DNA of 64,000 bases, taken from positions 3,544,536 through 3,608,535 of the forward strand of contig NC_134524.1 of NCBI RefSeq assembly GCF_027942865.1, read 5' to 3'. This document shows, piece by piece, positions 53,554 to 64,000 of the stretch; positions within the stretch are counted from its first letter, which is position 1; each line of letters begins with the position of its first letter. Made by a program: the position numbers and the translations under genes. This stretch comes from Odontesthes bonariensis. Lineage: Eukaryota > Chordata > Actinopteri > Atheriniformes > Atherinopsidae. The notes below the pieces were generated by a model. The model did no database searches, was not told the origin of the DNA, and saw only the letters and a program-made list of their open reading frames with translations.

Positions 53554-56500
53554 TATTTGATCTTCTACAGTAACTAATGATTGTTTTAGTCTTTTGATCC
53601 GTGTCACGTCCAACCACGACATGAACAGCCCTGACATCCTGAATGCATGCTGTGGAAAAAGGTAAACAGAAATATGAAGAAATCCTTCCCGCAAATCATG
53701 GAGAAAGAGTTAGTCAACCACTAGATTCCAGTATGCCCTAAAGTTGGAGTTTCAACACACAAATACATGAGTTCAAGTTAATGATCAACACTCAGAAAAG
53801 CAGAGTTTCAAAGTCTTTATTGTGAGAGCTGCTAAAATGACTGGAAATGACTCGTGACAAAGTTTCAGCTAAAAGTCCGGATGTAAAATCCAGAATTATA
53901 AAAAAAACGTGAAAATAAGTTATTTTATGGATTCATTTAACTCTACTTTGACAGTGAAGTACCTCCATGATATGGATCAGATCAATAAATCAAAAGACAA
54001 CGGAGGCCATTACAGAATAGTAAGAAAATATTAAACTTTTCCTTTGACATTTTGGTAGAATTTGTTTTTCCACACGTTACATAAATGTGCTCGATCCTCT
54101 ATTAGATGATTGGAAATAAAGAAAAAAACAGAATTTTATCAAAGGTTTCATCACTGTGTAAATCATAAGATTAAGGTTCACATTCCTGAGTGAATGAGTG
54201 AGTCGTTCAGTTAGAGGTAAGGTGGAATATAAAGGATCTTTTATTCATGGAGCACTTTTCAAACATGGACAAAGACAAAGAAATCTTTCCCAAAAGGCAG
54301 GATTCATCATCTCACTGTTGGCACGATGTTGTAAATGTTTTGGCCTGGTGTTTGATTTCTATCTTAAGATCTTTTCCTGCAAGTGAACATTACCAAGTGG
54401 GTTTTTTATCCATAAATATCTCAAAGTAGGAGGAATATAAGAAGGATTTTGTTGTATTGGATGTTTTTTACATCCATTTTACAAACAGTAATTTGATATA
54501 ATGTGTAAATATTTTGATCAACAGGTTCAGAAGTTTCTCTGACTTAATAAAACACTTTGGCGAGTCCATCAAAGATCAAAAGATTCAGACGAATCATCCA
54601 AAGTTGAATGGGTTCTTCATTTGTCTGTGCTAAGTTTACTTAAATCCAACTTTCTCTGCCATGTAGGAACTGCACTATCATCTCTGTGAAAGCTGAGTCT
54701 TTTCTGCTTCTGGCTAAAAATGTTAGTTAAGGGAGATTTTTTCCCCTTCGCTGACAGACGAATATATTTTTCAGATGGTAATTTCCTATTTAAGTACACT
54801 AGTTATATATTATAAAACAAACTATAAAAAATACTCCTTTTAAGATACAAATAATAAAAAAAATAGCCCTGATTTGTCCTCAAAGTCTAAAAACACTCAA
54901 GATGTTTGCTTAGAAAAGATGGAAGTTTTTTTTGTAAAGCCAAAAAATGAAATAAACAATAAAAAAAAGACAGAAATCGGTCAAATTGTTACGAAAAGCA
55001 TCGTGCTTCAGAGGAAGCCTGAATCATTGGTTCCAGAACGTAATGAAAGACTCTTGTGTCGTACTCCTAAACCTGAAACACTGAAGACATGAAGGCCTGC
55101 TCGACATGAACGGACACAAACACGTAACAAGATAAAATAACAACGCAAAAACACTCAAATTTAACAATATTCCTTTGTTTTAGTTTTATTGCACCACATG
55201 ATCACCACCCGTCCATAAAGCCTTTTATTTTGGGTCATTCGTCCTCCCGTACTGAAGCACACATCGTACAGTAATGCCTCATATTAGGCAAAACAAATGG
55301 TTATACATACTTAATAACATGCAATTCTATAGAAAAATGTATGACAGATTGAACAGACACACAGAGGCACTCACATTGTCGACTAAATGAAACGAAGAGA
55401 CCAAAGCAAACAACAGTTGTGGCAAAGAAAACCGGCAATTTGGAGGACGACGTCATGAGTTTGGTCGCTGAAGTTAATCAACTTCAATTCAATTATTAAA
55501 TAATGAAATGCAGAAGTTCCAGAAACATTGTTTTACTTTATTTCCTTTGACTTACCCATCATCAATCTGGATCATTTTGGATTCCCATCCTGTCATTGTT
55601 ATGTTTACACTGCATTCAAATGATTTGGTTTGTTTGATTATAATATGTCACACTAACTTTGTTCAATTTGTGTGACATTAATTCAAATGTAAATGCTTAC
55701 TTGCCAGATATTTGTCAGTATTAAAGGTAGATATATCATCACACCGACAACCAAACATTACAAACAACTAGACTTTTGAGCACAAGAAGATGAAAAATAA
55801 ACTGCTGCTTCCATACTAATATGTCCACATTAACACCCCATGTTGGGGCGATATGCTGATATTTTAGCATATTAGCAATATGCTAATATTTTAGCATTAG
55901 CGATATGCTAATGTTTTAGCATATTCTATGACACCATAATAATGTACAGTATTAGCAAATGCCTTATGCTGAGGTCCACTTATTTGCCTTGGAAGTCAGA
56001 ACTTGGAGCTAGCTCAAGTTGACAGTTTTCTGTTTGCAAGTTGTAAGGTTAGCTAACTAACCAAGCTAGCTATTATTAGCGAAACAGATGAGCAATATTG
56101 CATTACTCTGTATTTTGCGCGTTAAACACCATAGCAATAGTTTCTGAGTCGGAAATCTGACGTCTGTAGGCATTCCAGTTGATTTTTGTTTCCTGGCAAC
56201 GTGAGTTCAAATGGAAGGCACCATTAGCATGATGAGCTACATGCTTATACTGTAGTATCAGCTGTTTGCTTATAATCTTGACTGACTACTGAAGCTTTTT
56301 GGGGAAGTTAGCTAAAACTTATCGAGAACATGGTGTATGTTACTGCTGACAGTTGACTATTTTCATTGCCACAACTCTTTTGGACTCTGGTCCAATTAGT
56401 TAAGTCCAATTATCATTAAAGTTACCATTAAAAGTTGTTCAAAAAGAAAAAATGTCAGATCACACAAAGACCTGGAGAAAACCTACATCCAAACATTTAC

Positions 56501-58767
56501 AGGCACAAAATACACATAAAAATAAAGCGAGACACACACATAATTTGGTCTTTAGGTTGATACATTCATTATAGGGGGAAGGCTAACTGTCACAACGGTT
56601 GCATTGATTCAAGTAGTTTAAAATGGAAGCAAAGATGTCGTTAAGTTACTTCTGTTGCTGTTCTGTTGTTGTTTAAAGACAAAATAACAAGTCCTATTGG
56701 ATTAAAATGTTTCCATAAACCCGTCCCTGCTATGAAACCCCTGCATATTCTTAGTAAACCCCCTTTTTTTTTTAGCTAACATAAATACTTTTAACACAGT
56801 CGCCATCTAAATGATTCGGGGGTTTGATTTGTTGGCGACTGTAGCTGTTTGGAGATGATAGATTGTGCTTCTTCTTATAATAGGTCATAAAGTCGCTCTT
56901 TATATACGCTTTTAATCTAAATAACTAATGGTATATTTTAAGATAATGAACATTGAATAAAATAAACAATAAATAGCCATCTTTTCTGCGTTATCCTGTG
57001 ATTTTTAAAGCTAAATAACAAAAAAAGAACATCTGTCAGGATAAAAGTTGAAGCCGTCCCTGTTTCCAGAGGGGCTGAAGAGCCATGGGGTGAAGTTTGT
57101 TTGAGTTATGTAAATATTTCTCAGAGGCAGAGCGGCTTTGGTGTGAAGAAATCACTTCTTTGTGTTGACAAAGACCACATTCCTTTGGTTGTGTAATCTC
57201 AACTCAGGCATTTTGTTTAAAATAGTTGCAGAAGCCTGAACAAACAAGAGATTTCTGCTAATGCCGCCCGATATTCTGAGCCAAATTCACACTAAATCTC
57301 ATTTAGCTATAAGCAGCATTCATTTCTTTTTGGTTCCTTCTGGGCAGAAGAATCAGCCACAACAACAGAATCTGACAAACTCTGGTTTTAAAATCCAGAT
57401 TTTATTAGAGCAGAGCGACAGTCGGTCTGAATGGGCTGATTTTCAGTCCCAGTTTCTGCCATCTGACAAAAGAATTTACACTAAAACTTGACTTTTTCTA
57501 CAAAAAGATGCAAAAAAGATGTAACTTTGGAGCATGTGCAGAGCACCCAGGTCCATTTAAATCTAGTTGAGCTTTTAAAAGCAGGAACTGAACCGTGTTG
57601 GTCTGGGTTTGAGAAGCTCTGTACGATTTCAGCCAGATTAATATGTTTAAATGTATTTAAAAAGTCCAGTTTTGTTTGGTCTGACACAATAATTAGCTGT
57701 TTCTTTGTGTCTTTACCGTCGGGGTTGAAATAAATCTGTAAAACTGCTTCGAGGGGAAAACTTTTGACACAGATTTGCACCATTAACCAACAGCAGGCCA
57801 TGTTTAACCAGCTCAGACCCATCAGAACTCTGCTGGGCTTCCGCCTCCATGACCCTTGAACTCCTCCGATGCGCATGTGACCAACCTGGGACACTTACCG
57901 CCTCAAAGCTGCTCTGCTTCTGAGAAATATTAAGCAATAAGTCTCCAGGCTTCTGAACATCGACGCTGACTGAATAGCAGCTCATTAACAGCATTAAAAT
58001 CCTTTCTTTCTGCTGCTAAAAGTGTGCGATTACGGCCATTTAAGAGTGTAATCTCCCTCAGATGTGCGCGCTTTGAGTGGGTTTATTACACCGTCGTCTG
58101 TTTAAGCCACGGTTGGTGAGAAGGCTGCGATTGCACGTGCACAGGCCTGTTTCTGTGGTGTGTGCACGTGTGGCCTGATGCATTATTTGGAAATCAAAAA
58201 GGCAAAGAAAATACAAAGCGTGTATATATACAGTACATCCCTGCTGGTAAATTAAATGTTCTAAAGAGAGCTTTAGCAGTTTCCACATCTCACCATTCCA
58301 CTCTTTCTTTAAATATCGACATTATTTCTTAAATTAGAATCTGCTTTAGTGTAAATCCATGATTTATATCAGATGTATCTCCATTTTTAACAACATTTCA
58401 GGGCTTTTTAAGACAAAGAAATGCAAATAAATCAAAGTGAAGGAGATCAAATCACAAATTTATCCTTGCTTTGTTTCCTCTCGGTTCAATATTTTCATCT
58501 AAAGGGGTGATTTGTGCTTTTATCTCTCCTTTCCGGACTAAAAAAAGCGGTTATCGTGACGGAGAAGACTTCACATCAAACCGATTTGAACCTTCGCTCT
58601 GCATCTACCCGTTAAATCTCAGTTTTTAGCTGACAGACGATCAAAGGAAGCCCGAGTCTCCTTGAGAAGAAGTGCAGGTTAATGTGATCTAATCTCTCCG
58701 AGCGGCTGAAAGAATAAATAAAGGCTCCTTCGCCCACTCCGGCTTCGGTGGGAGCCGGTTCACAGGA
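53554..58767. other. 5.2 kb without a recognised gene
   Basis: AT-rich, mostly single-copy sequence between cfi and the TTC39 stop codon. Part may be a long 3' UTR of the TTC39 gene; minus-strand AATAAA motifs exist but none stands out. Open frames at 54198, 54874, 57261 and 57481 have no motif or splice support. Confidence 0.5.
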
Positions 58768-63668
<4,901 letters not shown>

Positions 63669-63699
63669 CTGAAATCACACAAAGGCTTCAGCATGCAGG

Positions 63700-63895
63700 C
63701 TTGTACAGGACATGGTTCTGGTTCTGATGGAGGTTTCTTCCTGTTCAAAGGGAGTTTTTTCCTCCCACAGTCGCCTCGTGCACGCTCAGGACGGAGGATT
63801 GGATCAGAGAGAAGTTTCAGTGCGATCTGTTGGGTTCCTGAGCTGGGAAACTGTTTTAAATTGGCTCTGAATGAACTGGACTCATTTAAATATTA
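63700..63895 (+). mobile_element. L2-like 3' UTR piece
   Basis: GAGGTTTCTTCCTGTTCAAA, GGGAGTTTTTTCCTCCCAC and a GAGCTGGGAAACTGTTTTAA segment shared with the L2 end at 60250-60725. Confidence 0.65.
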
Positions 63896-63897
63896 AT

Positions 63898-64000
63898 TAG
63901 GGCTGGGCAACGATTAAAATGTTTAATCTAATTAATCGCATTATTTCCCTGATTAATCACGATTAATCCCATTTGTACGCAAAATCCAAAAATGAATCCA
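63898..64000 (+). mobile_element. BED-type hAT, copy E, cut by window edge
   Basis: TAGGGCTGGGCAACGATTAA and following bases match copy A. The right part is outside the window. Confidence 0.85.

Noticed and set aside
57481..57894. 137-codon minus-strand frame
   Set aside because: No recognisable motif or splice signals; considered chance.

Overview
The window reads as nuclear DNA of a teleost fish, probably a spiny-rayed one. The genes are split by GT-AG introns, some only 75-90 bp long. The repeats are typical of fish: hAT, Tc1, PIF-Harbinger-like MITEs, L2-like and L1-like LINEs, and very large minisatellites. There is no bacterial-style gene organisation, and I saw no tRNA, rRNA or CRISPR array.

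Layout. 1-8.3 kb: a 19-bp minisatellite, a possible last exon of an unidentified gene, and a dense pile of nested transposons. 8.32-20.4 kb: one 12-kb array of a 23-bp unit, about 525 copies, which begins inside a hAT fragment. 20.4-23.8 kb: mostly non-coding, with TA/TG microsatellite and a 21-bp array. 23.9-30.8 kb, plus strand: nine exons of mcub (the MCUb subunit of the mitochondrial calcium uniporter). All junctions fit in phase, but the gene carries two in-frame TAG codons and a lost splice donor, so this copy looks decayed. 32.8-51.9 kb, minus strand: a complete 17-exon complement factor I gene (cfi) of 638 codons. It is tail-to-tail with mcub, and its introns are full of transposons and tandem repeats. 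53.6-58.8 kb: long non-coding stretch. 58.8-63.7 kb, minus strand: the last seven exons (272 codons) of a TTC39-family gene that continues beyond the window.

Function. cfi encodes the secreted serine protease that inactivates C3b and C4b. The catalytic triad, furin site and heavy-light chain cysteines are kept. Two complete disulfide pairs known from other family members are missing as pairs. mcub would dampen mitochondrial calcium uptake if intact. No functional link joins the three genes; mcub and cfi are also near each other in mammals (human 4q25), so the pairing is old synteny.

Most striking points: the mcub lesions, the paired cysteine losses in cfi, the giant array with local higher-order structure, a small membrane-protein ORF cut by a hAT with exact 8-bp target duplications, two hATs inserted in succession at the same GTCTAGAG site, and a Harbinger-like MITE whose empty site survives in neighbouring repeat units.
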